From the NCBI GenBank assembly GCA_004558035.1, contig SFEJ01000008.1:1-64000 (forward strand): a stretch of DNA of 64,000 bases. The letters are read 5' to 3'. This DNA is from Opitutia bacterium (GTDB lineage Bacteria > Verrucomicrobiota > Verrucomicrobiae > Opitutales > UBA953). Below, piece by piece: positions 50,954 to 59,010 of this stretch. The notes beneath the pieces are model-generated. The model was given only the letters and a program-made list of their open reading frames with translations. It searched no databases and was not told where the DNA came from. Position 1 is the stretch's first letter. Each line of letters opens with the position of its first letter. A program made the position numbers and the translations under genes.

Positions 50954-51748
50954 ATGAGCGAAAACGTCTTACTGCATTCCTGGAACGTGAACGGGCTGCG
51001 CGCCGCCATCCGCAAAGGGCTGGAGGCCTACGTCGCGGAATTTTCTCCGGACGTGCTCTGTCTGCAGGAAATCAAATGTCCCGCGGATCTGGAGCTTCCG
51101 GACTCGCTGCGCGCGGCGTTCCCGCACCGCTTTCTGCATCCGGCGGACAAGCCGGGCTATTCGGGAACGGCGATTTTTTCCAGATTCCCCGCCCTGTCGG
51201 TCTCGACGAATTTCGACGCCGCGGAAGACCACCCGCAGGAAGGCCGCGTGCTGAGCGCGGAATTTCCCGGCGTGACCGTCGTCTGCGCCTACGTGCCGAA
51301 CGCGCAGAACGAACTCGCGCGGCTCGACTACCGCCTGCGCTGGGACCGCGATTTCCGCGAACACCTGAAGGCGCTCGCGGCGCGCAAGCCCGTCGCCGTC
51401 TGCGGCGACTTCAACTGCGCGCACAAGCCGATCGACCTCGCGAATCCGAAAAGCAACGAACGCAATCCCGGCTTCACGATCGAGGAGCGCGACTCGTTCT
51501 CGGAGACGCTCGACGCGGGCTTCGTCGACACGTTCCGCGCGAAGAATCCGACCGCGGAAAAGGCGTATTCGTGGTGGAGCTACCGCATGAAGGCGCGGGA
51601 ACGCAACGTCGGGTGGCGCATCGACTACTGGCTCGTCTCCCGCGCGCTGGAGTCGCAGTTTTCGGCGCCGGGCATCCTGCCGCAGGTGCTCGGCTCCGAC
51701 CACTGCCCGGTTTCGGTCGAGCTCCCGCGCGCGCTTTTCGAAGCCTGA
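50954..51748 (+). CDS. xth: Exodeoxyribonuclease III
   Basis: 264 residues. The EEP active site is complete: WNVNGLRAAIRKGL, DVLCLQEIKC (Glu), CAYVPNAQNELARLDYRL (Tyr region), VCGDFNCAHKPIDLANP (Asp, Asn), GWRIDYWLVS and the terminal GSDHCPVSVEL (Asp-His). It acts on abasic sites and 3' ends in base-excision repair. The length is normal. It is convergent with holA. Confidence 0.95.
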   Translation: MSENVLLHSWNVNGLRAAIRKGLEAYVAEFSPDVLCLQEIKCPADLELPDSLRAAFPHRFLHPADKPGYSGTAIFSRFPALSVSTNFDAAEDHPQEGRVLSAEFPGVTVVCAYVPNAQNELARLDYRLRWDRDFREHLKALAARKPVAVCGDFNCAHKPIDLANPKSNERNPGFTIEERDSFSETLDAGFVDTFRAKNPTAEKAYSWWSYRMKARERNVGWRIDYWLVSRALESQFSAPGILPQVLGSDHCPVSVELPRALFEA

Positions 51749-51773
51749 GGGCGCCCGCGGGAACGCCGCGGCG

Positions 51774-52883
51774 TCACGACAGGCAGCGGGAGACGAGCTC
51801 GCGCATCACGGCTTCGTCTTCGCGGGGGCGCGCGACGAGCTCCTCGAACGCGCGGAGGAAATCGAGCTGCCAGTCGATGAGACGCCGCAGCGTCACGCGC
51901 GGATCGCGCAGCGTTCCCGCGACTTTCGCGCCGACGTACCACGCGTTCTGCGAAAAAAGGTTGTAGCTCGATTTCTCGTCGTTCCCGCCGAAAAGCTGTC
52001 CGTAGCGTTCCGCCGCCGCGAGAATGTCGCCCTTGGGGATTTCCCCGCGGAAATTCAGACGCGCGGCGCCGGAATCCGTCAGCGCGCGCAGCTGAATCAG
52101 CAGGCTGTTGCGTTTCTGCATCGCGCTCAGCAGCGGGCGCGCCGAGTCGTTGTTGAAGAAATACGCGCGCAGCGACGCCAGCGTCTTCGCCAGGTCGCCG
52201 GAAAAGAACATCTCGACGGGCTCGAAGAAATCGCCTTCGCCGAAGACGGGAACGAGCTCGCGCACGGTCACCGCGTCGATCGTGCCGCCTTCGCCGACAT
52301 AGCACGCGAGCTTTTCGAGCTCGACGCAGCACATGCGCGTGTGGCGGTTCACCTTTTCGACGAGCACGCGCAGGGCGTCGTCGTCGATCTTCACGCCGAG
52401 GCGGCGCGCCTCCGCCTCCAGCGCGGGAAAGAGGTCTTCGGGATCGCTCCCGCCCGCGACCAGATTCAGCTCGCCGAGCTTGAAGAGACGCTTCGTCGCC
52501 GAGCGGCGCTTGTCGGGCTTCACGACGGAGATCATCGCGAAGACGGCGCTCCGGTCCGTCCGCGCGGCCTCTTCGGCGAGGCGCTCGACGGCGGCGGCGG
52601 TCTTGTCGGATTCGACGAGACGCCCGTCCGCAAGCCAGTTCACGTTGCGCAGCCAGACGTATTTTCTGCCTCCGAACATCGGAAGCGTGCGCACGGACTC
52701 GACGAAGCGGTCCACGATTTCCGCGATGTCGTCCACGCCGAGCGCCGTGCCCTCGAGGACGTCCTTCGACATGTCGTCGAACGCCTCGGCGCTTTCCTTT
52801 TCCCAACGCGCGCGCGCGGCGCGAGCGACGAGAAAATCGTCGTCGCCCGCGAAAAGGATGAAACCGTTTCCGTCTTCTGCCAT
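51774..52883 (-). CDS. holA: DNA polymerase III delta subunit
   Basis: 369 residues. The N-terminal HolA domain (ILFAGDDDFLVARAARARWE-like start, SVRTLPMFGGRKYVWLRNVN), the connecting AAA-like part (LRVLVEKVNRHTRMCCVELE, KLACYVGEGG), and the C-terminal collar domain (RDPRVTLRRLIDWQLDFLRA) match the clamp-loader delta subunit. It opens the sliding clamp. Sequence conservation in this family is low, so the call rests on overall pattern and length. Confidence 0.8.
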   Translation of the reverse strand: MAEDGNGFILFAGDDDFLVARAARARWEKESAEAFDDMSKDVLEGTALGVDDIAEIVDRFVESVRTLPMFGGRKYVWLRNVNWLADGRLVESDKTAAAVERLAEEAARTDRSAVFAMISVVKPDKRRSATKRLFKLGELNLVAGGSDPEDLFPALEAEARRLGVKIDDDALRVLVEKVNRHTRMCCVELEKLACYVGEGGTIDAVTVRELVPVFGEGDFFEPVEMFFSGDLAKTLASLRAYFFNNDSARPLLSAMQKRNSLLIQLRALTDSGAARLNFRGEIPKGDILAAAERYGQLFGGNDEKSSYNLFSQNAWYVGAKVAGTLRDPRVTLRRLIDWQLDFLRAFEELVARPREDEAVMRELVSRCLS

Positions 52884-53019
52884 ACGCGCATTATCGTTTT
52901 TCCCGCGTTCTCTCGTCGAGAAGATTTTTCCGACGCGAGAGAGCCCGCCGGACCTCAGCGTTTTTCTCCCGGAATTCCCCTGAAGATTCTCCGCTTTTTC
53001 CGGAGGACTTGAGAAGCAC

Positions 53020-53763
53020 TTACGGACGAAGACGGAAGACGGAGGCGTCCTTCGCTTCTGCCCGGGAACGCATCGCCTCGATGATCCGTTTCACCGGCGC
53101 GAATTCGTCGGATTCCCGCAGGTCGTCGAGCGCCTCCTTAGCCTCTTCGAACTCGCCCAGTTCGCGGAGAATTTCTGCGCGAAGCACCTCGATGAAACCA
53201 CCGCTCCGCGGGAGCAGCCAGCGCAGCGCGCGAAGATTTTTCTCCGCGGCGGCGCCGTATTTTTCCCGGAAAGCGTGTTTGTCTTCCTCGCTCCCGCGCC
53301 GCCACGCCTCGTCGTTGTAGGCGCGCCAAAGCATGGAGCGGAAAAACTTTTCTTCCTTGCGGGAAAAGCCGTTCTCGCCCAGGCGGACGAACGCGTCCGC
53401 GAGCGACGCGTAATCGAGCTCTCCCGTGTCGGAGGAAGGCTTGTCGGCGTGCTTCCAGTCGGGTTCTTCGGGCTCGCCCTCGTCCGGCAGACGCCGAAGC
53501 AGAAAATACGCCTTGCAGGCAGGACAGCGCTGCACCCAGGAAAGCTGCGGAAGCATCGGGCATTCCTACTTGCCGTCCGACCAGAGGACGGAGCCGATCG
53601 TGTTGCCGGAGAGCAGACACAGGAGCGGCTTTTCGTGTCCGCAGCTCGGGCACGGAACCAGGTAGGCGTTCTTCAGCATCGTCGCGCGGAGAGCGGGAAC
53701 GCAGAAGCAGAGGGCGCAAAGGAGCGCGAGGAAAAATTTTCGAATGAGCATAGAGGAGTTCAA
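53020..53763 (-). pseudogene. Exported zinc-ribbon protein split by an in-frame TAG
   Basis: The frame from 53763 (or the MLIRKFF start at 53751) encodes a signal peptide (LIRKFFLALLCALCFCVPAL) and a zinc-ribbon-like LVPCPSCGHEKPLLCLLSGN and TIGSVLWSDGK, then TAG at 53566-53568. The same frame continues ECPMLPQLSWVQRCPACKAY and a helical acidic domain to 53020. The two Cys pairs, one on each side of the stop, suggest a single ancestral gene; CAG to TAG would explain it. Read-through cannot be excluded. Confidence 0.7.
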
Positions 53764-53796
53764 TTTCGTTTTGTTCGGTTCCGCGACGCGGAGCCG

Positions 53797-54081
53797 TCAG
53801 GGGGTGTAGTCGACCGCGTCCAGAATCATGGCGCAGTAGGCGTCCACGGGTTTGGGCGGATTGAGCGCGGCGGCGGCCTCTCCGGATTCGGCGAAGGCGA
53901 CGGTCTGTCCGTCGGCGGCGCCGAGCTCGTCGTAGGCGACCAGCGAATTGTCGAAATCCGCCTTGCCGTCGGCTTTCCACGTTTTCGTGTTCCACGGGAG
54001 CACGAGCACGAACGTGTCGCCGCGGAAGGCCGGATGCATGACCGTGCACACGACGCGCCCGATGACTGTTCCCGCTCTCAT
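53797..54081 (-). CDS. BMC-P shell protein (EutN/CcmL family), copy 1
   Basis: 94 residues from the ATG at 54081. It begins AGTVIGRVVCTVMHPAFRGD, carries LVAYDELGAADGQTVAFAES, and ends PVDAYCAMILDAVDYT. These proteins form pentamers that cap the vertices of microcompartments. It overlaps the upstream BMC-P gene by 4 nt, so the two are translationally coupled. Confidence 0.88.
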   Translation of the reverse strand: MRAGTVIGRVVCTVMHPAFRGDTFVLVLPWNTKTWKADGKADFDNSLVAYDELGAADGQTVAFAESGEAAAALNPPKPVDAYCAMILDAVDYTP

Positions 54082-54368
54082 CGCGCGCCTCCTTCGCCGG
54101 CGGCGGGTTTCGCGGGATCGACGATGCCGAGCACCGTCCAGCGCGCGGGCGAATGCTTCGCGCCGATGAGGCGGCGCGCCTCCGCGCCGTCGCTGTTGAT
54201 GACGACCTTCTGTCCGACGGCGGCGCCGAGCGGATCGATGACGATCTGCGGCGGGCCGTCGGGCGAATCGTCCGGCGTGACGGGCTGCGCGATCAGCATG
54301 CGCCAACCCTCGAGCGTCGGGTGTTTCACCGTCGCCGTGACGTGGCCTTTGATGATCGCGATGCGCAT
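54078..54368 (-). CDS. BMC-P shell protein (EutN/CcmL family), copy 2
   Basis: 96 residues: IAIIKGHVTATVKHPTLEGW, IDPLGAAVGQKVVINSDGAE and WTVLGIVDPAKPAAGEG define the EutN fold. It lies downstream of the aldehyde dehydrogenase and of a small inverted repeat. Three different vertex proteins in the same locus suggest heterogeneous pentamers or distinct shell variants. Confidence 0.88.
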   Translation of the reverse strand: MRIAIIKGHVTATVKHPTLEGWRMLIAQPVTPDDSPDGPPQIVIDPLGAAVGQKVVINSDGAEARRLIGAKHSPARWTVLGIVDPAKPAAGEGGAR

Positions 54369-54416
54369 TTTCGGAAATGAATGCTCGTTGAGGAAAAATG
54401 AACGACGCGTCGGCGG

Positions 54417-54486
54417 GAAAAGGAGCTTAAGAGGCGAAAAGCTTAAACGATTTTCTCTTCGGCTTTTAAGCTCTTGAACTTTTCAG
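54417..54486 (-). repeat. Diverged inverted-repeat element in the BMC operon
   Basis: On the minus strand AAAAGTTCAAGAGCTTAAAA then GCCGAAGAG pairs with GTTTAAGCTTTTCGCCTCTT then AAGCTCC. It lies about 35 nt after the aldehyde dehydrogenase stop and before the BMC-P genes. The shape is like the GGTTATGAGG elements; the arms differ. Confidence 0.5.
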
Positions 54487-54521
54487 CGTTTCCGCGCGCC
54501 GCGCCGTTCGTCATCCGCAGT

Positions 54522-55964
54522 TTAATACAGGTTCAGCGCTTCGACCATGACGCAGCGGCGGGAACGCGTGAACGTCATCGGCGTGGTCACGCCTTCGCCC
54601 GTCGGCGTCGCGATCGTGAAGCTGAGGAAGCCTTCGCCGCCGAGCCCGAGGCCCGCCGTGGAAGGTCCGTTCTTGACGAACAGCGTCGTGTCGCAACGCT
54701 GCGCCATTTCCGTGAGGCGGTCGACGTTCTTCGAGTGCATCACGGACGTGTGGCGGAAGCCGTGTTCCGCCTGAAGGGCGGCCTTGATCGCGGCCTTCCA
54801 GCACGGCACGCGCACGATCGGCATGACGGGCATCATCTGCTCGCCCTGGACGAGCTGGTGGTCCGCGTCGGTTTCGCCGAAGAGCATTTCCGTGTCCGCA
54901 GGAACGCTGAGCCCGATCGCCTTGGCGATGACGGCGGCGTCCTTGCCGACGAATTCCTTTTTCGGGTGCGGATAGCCCTTGCCGTCGTAAGGCAGGAAGC
55001 ATTCGCGCACGACGGCGTCCATCTGCTCGCGCGTGAGGCGCACGCATTTGAGCTTGTCGAACTCGGCGAGAAGCTGGTCGGCGACGCTCTCGACGACGAA
55101 GACTTCCTTTTCGCCGCAGCAGAGCAGATTGTTGTCGAACGCGGCGCCCGCGAGAATGTCGCGCGCGGCCTTGGCGAGGTCCGCCGTTTCATCGACGATG
55201 ACGGGCGGGTTGCCCGGACCGCCGCAGATGGCGCGCTTGCCGGAATTCATCGCCGCCTTGACGACCGCGCCGCCGCCCGTGACGCACAGGAGGCGCACCA
55301 GCGGAGACTTGCACATCGCGTCGAAGGATTCGAGCGTCGGCTTCTTCACGCACGCGAGCAGATCCGGAATGCCGATTTCCTTGTAGATCGCCTCGTTGTA
55401 GGCGCGGATCGCGTGCGCTGCAATCTTGCAGGCGCCCGGGTGCGTGTTGAACACCACGGCGTTTCCGGCGGCGATCATGTTGATGGCGTTCCCGCTCAGC
55501 GTCGGCACCGAGTGCGTCGAAGGCGTGATCGCGCCGATGACGCCCCACGGCGTGTTGTCGATGACGGTCAGCCCCGCGTCGCCCGAAAACGCCGTGCGGT
55601 CGAGGTATTCCACGCCGGGAACGACGGGAATGCACGAACGCAACTTTTCGATCTTGTGCGCGAGCTTGCCGATCTTGGTCTCTTCAAATTCCATCTTGCC
55701 CCAGGGCTCGGCGTTCTCGACGGCGAGCCGGCGGATGCACGCGACCGCCTTGCGGCGCGCGGCGACGCCCTGTTTGCAGAGCATCTTGTAGGAGCGCTGG
55801 GCGGCGTCGATGGCGTCCTCCATCTTTTCATAGACGCCGAACTGGGTCTGCGCGGGAACGGCGGAACACGCGCCCGTGGGCATTCCCGTGGGGTTCACGC
55901 CGTTTTCGCGGAGCTTCTGGAGGACTTCCGCGACGACGCTGGAAACTAAATTTTTATCGATCAT
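54522..55964 (-). CDS. pduP: CoA-acylating aldehyde dehydrogenase of the microcompartment (PduP-like)
   Basis: 480 residues from the ATG at 55964; a TTG five codons upstream is less likely. The N-terminal amphipathic helix NLVSSVVAEVLQKLRENG is a microcompartment-targeting peptide. The ALDH core has VFNTHPGACKIAAHAIRAYN, CVTGGGAVVKAAMNSGKRA, and the catalytic Cys in FDNNLLCCGEKEVFVVE. It converts an aldehyde, probably lactaldehyde or propionaldehyde, to acyl-CoA inside the shell with NAD. Confidence 0.92.
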   Translation of the reverse strand: MIDKNLVSSVVAEVLQKLRENGVNPTGMPTGACSAVPAQTQFGVYEKMEDAIDAAQRSYKMLCKQGVAARRKAVACIRRLAVENAEPWGKMEFEETKIGKLAHKIEKLRSCIPVVPGVEYLDRTAFSGDAGLTVIDNTPWGVIGAITPSTHSVPTLSGNAINMIAAGNAVVFNTHPGACKIAAHAIRAYNEAIYKEIGIPDLLACVKKPTLESFDAMCKSPLVRLLCVTGGGAVVKAAMNSGKRAICGGPGNPPVIVDETADLAKAARDILAGAAFDNNLLCCGEKEVFVVESVADQLLAEFDKLKCVRLTREQMDAVVRECFLPYDGKGYPHPKKEFVGKDAAVIAKAIGLSVPADTEMLFGETDADHQLVQGEQMMPVMPIVRVPCWKAAIKAALQAEHGFRHTSVMHSKNVDRLTEMAQRCDTTLFVKNGPSTAGLGLGGEGFLSFTIATPTGEGVTTPMTFTRSRRCVMVEALNLY

Positions 55965-55979
55965 AGAAAATGAATTCAA

Positions 55980-56410
55980 GTTATGAGGTTATGTCGCTTC
56001 GCTGAGTTATGAGGTTATGAAGTTAACGGCTTTCGACGGATTCGATGAGGCGTCTGATCAAAATACGGAGAAAGCGGATTCTCGCCATCAGTTCTTCGGT
56101 CGTTTTTATGTAGCCGATTCTGAAGGCGATTTCGATCTGCGTTTCGAGTTCCGCGACGGACCCCAGGGCGATTCCGAGAAATCTGGAAAACTCCTTGCAG
56201 CCGAAACGCCCGGCGCCTTCCGCGATGTTCGAGGGAATGGAAACGGCCGCGCGGCGCATCTGCGAGGTCAGCGCATACGCTTCTTCTCTGGGAAAAAGGC
56301 GCGTCGCATCATAAACGTCCACGACCAGAGACATTGCTTCCTGCCAAGCTTTCAGATTCTTATGCGAGGTAACAACTTCCATAACCTCATAACCGCCATA
56401 ACTTCATCAC
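55980..56410 (-). mobile_element. Inverted-repeat element carrying a four-helix-bundle ORF, inserted in the BMC operon
   Basis: Read on the minus strand it begins immediately after the TAG of the EutN gene with GTGATGAAGTTATGGCGGTT and ATGAGGTTATGGAAG, whose last ATG is the ORF start, and ends with TTCATAACCTCATAACTCAG, GACATAACCTCATAACTTG. The arms are mutually complementary. The ORF-less copies at 5050, 6573 and 59814 share the arms. The arrangement mirrors the element in the lut operon. Confidence 0.65.
56023..56382 (-). CDS. Four-helix-bundle protein (23S rRNA intervening-sequence-protein family), BMC copy
   Basis: 119 residues. LKAWQEAMSLVVDVYDATRL, FPREEAYALTSQMRRAAVSI, PSNIAEGAGRFGCKEFSRFL and IALGSVAELETQIEIAFRIG are the family signatures. 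Its ATG is part of the element arm (GAGGTTATGGAAGTTG), so the arm supplies its own Shine-Dalgarno-like site. It is clearly related to, but different from, the copy at 18467-18868. Confidence 0.87.
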   Translation of the reverse strand: MEVVTSHKNLKAWQEAMSLVVDVYDATRLFPREEAYALTSQMRRAAVSIPSNIAEGAGRFGCKEFSRFLGIALGSVAELETQIEIAFRIGYIKTTEELMARIRFLRILIRRLIESVESR

Positions 56411-56722
56411 CTATGTATTCGAAGAATACAGCTTCGCTTTGCCGCAGTCCACGGAATCGACGATGCCGATGACCACGGCGTCCACGGGCGTATCCTTGTC
56501 CGGAGCGGCGAGACGTGCCGACGAACCCTGGACGACGAGGACGAGCTCGCCCGCTCCCGCGCCGAGCGCGTCGTAGGCGACGAGCGTCGAGGACGACGGC
56601 TTGAACGCCGTCGCGCCGGGCTCGCTCACCACGAACGGGCGAACGAGCACCATGCGCCGGCCGGTCATCTTGTCGTTCTTTTTCGTCGCGACGACCGAAC
56701 CTTCTACGCGCGCGATCAACAT
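56411..56722 (-). CDS. BMC-P shell protein (EutN/CcmL family), copy 3
   Basis: 103 residues: LIARVEGSVVATKKNDKMTG, LVAYDALGAGAGELVLVVQG and PVDAVVIGIVDSVDCGKAKL. It ends in TAG, a rare stop in this window, exactly where the four-helix-bundle element begins. Vertex pentamer of the microcompartment. Confidence 0.88.
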   Translation of the reverse strand: MLIARVEGSVVATKKNDKMTGRRMVLVRPFVVSEPGATAFKPSSSTLVAYDALGAGAGELVLVVQGSSARLAAPDKDTPVDAVVIGIVDSVDCGKAKLYSSNT

Positions 56723-56764
56723 CTTGACGGGAACGCTGAGGTTGCGAGGGGAACTCCCGAAGCC

Positions 56765-57046
56765 TTATTTCGCCTTCGGAAGCACGACCGCGGTGTCGTT
56801 GTGCGGACGCGCGATGACGCTGGTCGAGACGACTTCGCCGAGCGCCTGCGCGGCGGTCTTGCCAGCTTCGACGGCGGCCTTGACGGCGGCGACGTCGCCC
56901 GTCACGCAGACCGTGACCATCGCGTTCCCGACCTGAGTCATCGGGCCGACGAGTTCCACGTTCGCGGATTTGAGCATGGCGTCCGTCGCTTCGACGAGCG
57001 CGATAAGCCCGCGGGTTTCAATCATTCCAAGTGCTTGATTTGCCAT
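56765..57046 (-). CDS. BMC-H shell protein, copy 1
   Basis: 93 residues with the BMC fold: ALGMIETRGLIALVEATDAM, LKSANVELVGPMTQVGNAMV, TVCVTGDVAAVKAAVEAGK and a C-terminal ARPHNDTA. Hexamers of this type tile the shell facets. It lies 42 nt before the EutN gene and 54 nt after acetate kinase. Confidence 0.93.
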   Translation of the reverse strand: MANQALGMIETRGLIALVEATDAMLKSANVELVGPMTQVGNAMVTVCVTGDVAAVKAAVEAGKTAAQALGEVVSTSVIARPHNDTAVVLPKAK

Positions 57047-57100
57047 AATGTTTTTTCTTTCGTTTTGGTTGTTAAATTTTTTGGAAAAAGTTGGTGAGCT

Positions 57101-58285
57101 TCACAGCGTTCCGTTCAGCTTCGCCCAGGCGTTGCGGGCGATGATGAGTTCTTCGTTCGTGGGCACGAGGCGGACTTCGATCTTCGAATCCGGCGCGGAG
57201 ATCACGGCCTCACGGCCGCGCGCCGCGTCGTTCGCGGTCTTGTCGAGCTTCACGCCCGCGAAGTCCATGCCTTCGAGAATCTTTTCGCGCAGAACCGGAT
57301 TGTTTTCCGCGATGCCCGCTGTGAACGAAATCACGTCCGCGCCGTTCATCTCCACGAGAAACTGTCCGATGTACTTGCGGATCGCGCCGACGAAGACGTC
57401 GATGGCGACGGCGGCGTCCGCGTTCCCGCTTTCGGCGGCGGCGAGCAGGTCGCGCATGTCGCCCTGCGGCAGCCCGGAAAGCCCCTTGAGCCCGGATTCC
57501 TTCGAGAGCACGCGCTCGACTTCATCGACGCCGAGATTCAGATCCCGCGCGAGGTAGATCGCCGCGAAGACATCGAAATCGCCCACGCGGTTGTTCTGCG
57601 GCAGCCCGCTCTGCGGCGTCATGCCCCAGGAGGAATCGATCGCCGTGCCGTTTTTGATGCAGCACACCGACGAGCTTCCGCCGAGGTGGCAGGAGATCAC
57701 GCGCAGATTTTTCTCGCCCCCGCGGAGCTCCGCCACGCGCTGCGAAATGTAGCGGTGCGAGGCGCCGTGAAAGCCGTAGCGGCGGATGCCGTAGCGGGCT
57801 TCCCAGTCGCGCGGAACGGGATAGCGGCGGTTGTGTTCCGGCAGATCGTCGTAGAACGCCGTCTCGAACGTGCCGATGCAGGGCAGATTCGGGAACGCCC
57901 TGCGGAAACTGCGGATCGCGTTCACGTAGGGCGGATTGTGCGCGGGGAAAAGCGTGTAGAGCGCCTCCATCGCCGCGAGCACAGGCTCTTCCATGAACTG
58001 CGTTCCCGAAATGCCTTTCGCCATGACGGGCTTGAAGCCGACCGCCGCCAGATCGCCGAAGCCGCCGAGAATCTTCTCGACGAACGCGATCGCCGCGGCG
58101 TAGTCCGGGAACGCGGCGTTCCCGCGCACCTCCTCCGCGGAGCCGATCACGTGCTTGAACGAGCCTTCCGCGGCGCCGATGCGCTCGATGCCGCCCGAGG
58201 CGAGGACGCGCTCCGACGGCATCTCGTAAAGCTTGAACTTGAACGAGGTGCTGCCGATGTTGGCGACCAGAATTTTGTTTGCCAT
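57101..58285 (-). CDS. ackA: Acetate kinase
   Basis: 394 residues. Motifs ILVANIGSTSFKFKLYEMPS, FHGASHRYISQRVAELRG, SCHLGGSSSVCCIKNGTAID and FTAGIAENNPVLREKILEGM are typical. It makes ATP from acyl-phosphate released by PduL. Found within Planctomycetes/Verrucomicrobia-type BMC loci, where it closes the CoA cycle with PduL. No encapsulation helix is evident, so it may act outside the shell. Confidence 0.95.
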   Translation of the reverse strand: MANKILVANIGSTSFKFKLYEMPSERVLASGGIERIGAAEGSFKHVIGSAEEVRGNAAFPDYAAAIAFVEKILGGFGDLAAVGFKPVMAKGISGTQFMEEPVLAAMEALYTLFPAHNPPYVNAIRSFRRAFPNLPCIGTFETAFYDDLPEHNRRYPVPRDWEARYGIRRYGFHGASHRYISQRVAELRGGEKNLRVISCHLGGSSSVCCIKNGTAIDSSWGMTPQSGLPQNNRVGDFDVFAAIYLARDLNLGVDEVERVLSKESGLKGLSGLPQGDMRDLLAAAESGNADAAVAIDVFVGAIRKYIGQFLVEMNGADVISFTAGIAENNPVLREKILEGMDFAGVKLDKTANDAARGREAVISAPDSKIEVRLVPTNEELIIARNAWAKLNGTL

Positions 58286-58345
58286 GACGATGATTCCGAA
58301 AAACTTGTGCGGGAAAAGCCCCCGACGCGCGAAGCCGCGGGAACG

Positions 58346-58648
58346 TTATTTCTTCGCCGGCGTCGCGGTCGAGCCGAGGAACTTGCCGAGCTGGCCGAGA
58401 TCTTCGTGCGGACGCGGGATGACGTGGACGGCGACGACTTCGCCGATCGTGCTCGCGGCGGTCGCGCCGGCTTCGACGGCGGCCTTCACCGCGGCGACCT
58501 GCCCGCGGACGAACACGCAGACGTGCCCGGAGCCGATCTTTTCCCAACCGACGAGTTCGACGTCCGCGCTCTTCAGCATCGCGTCCGTGGCTTCAAATTG
58601 GCAAACGAGTCCCTTCGTTTCAACCATTCCAAGTGCTTGTGCAGCCAT
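58346..58648 (-). CDS. BMC-H shell protein, copy 2
   Basis: 100 residues: ALGMVETKGLVCQFEATDAM, LKSADVELVGWEKIGSGHVC and VFVRGQVAAVKAAVEAG. The C-terminal extension (DLGQLGKFLGSTATPAKK) is longer than in the other copies. Facet hexamer. Confidence 0.93.
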   Translation of the reverse strand: MAAQALGMVETKGLVCQFEATDAMLKSADVELVGWEKIGSGHVCVFVRGQVAAVKAAVEAGATAASTIGEVVAVHVIPRPHEDLGQLGKFLGSTATPAKK

Positions 58649-58699
58649 GATGTTTCCTTTGTCTGAAAATGTTTTCTGTGTTCGCGAAATCCCCGTGGC

Positions 58700-58969
58700 T
58701 CAGCCCACGAAGAACTTCAGCAGTTCCGGCGACGGGCGCGCCATGACGTGCGAGGCGACGAGGTTGCCCACGCGCGACGCCGTTTCCTTGCCCGCTTCGA
58801 CGGCCGCCTTGACGCTGCCGACGTCGCCCTTGATAATCGTCGTGACCAGCGCCCCGCCGATGGAGATCGACTTGACGAGCTCGACGTTCGCGGCCTTCAC
58901 CATCGCGTCGCTGGCTTCCACCAGGCCGACGTAGCCGCGCGTTTCAATAAGTCCGATTGCTTCGCTCAT
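58700..58969 (-). CDS. BMC-H shell protein, copy 3
   Basis: 89 residues from the ATG at 58969: AIGLIETRGYVGLVEASDAM, VKAANVELVKSISIGGALVT and ASHVMARPSPELLKFFVG. The pore loop (KSISIGGAL) is different from the other two copies, suggesting different metabolite passage. Confidence 0.93.
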   Translation of the reverse strand: MSEAIGLIETRGYVGLVEASDAMVKAANVELVKSISIGGALVTTIIKGDVGSVKAAVEAGKETASRVGNLVASHVMARPSPELLKFFVG

Positions 58970-59010
58970 GATAGTATTTTTGTTGGTTGTTTTGTGATGT
59001 TTTGGAAATT

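Noticed and set aside
53020..53568. Genetic-code change with TAG as a sense codon
   Set aside because: Only two internal TAG codons among about sixty genes, while TAG also ends two other genes plausibly; point mutation is simpler.
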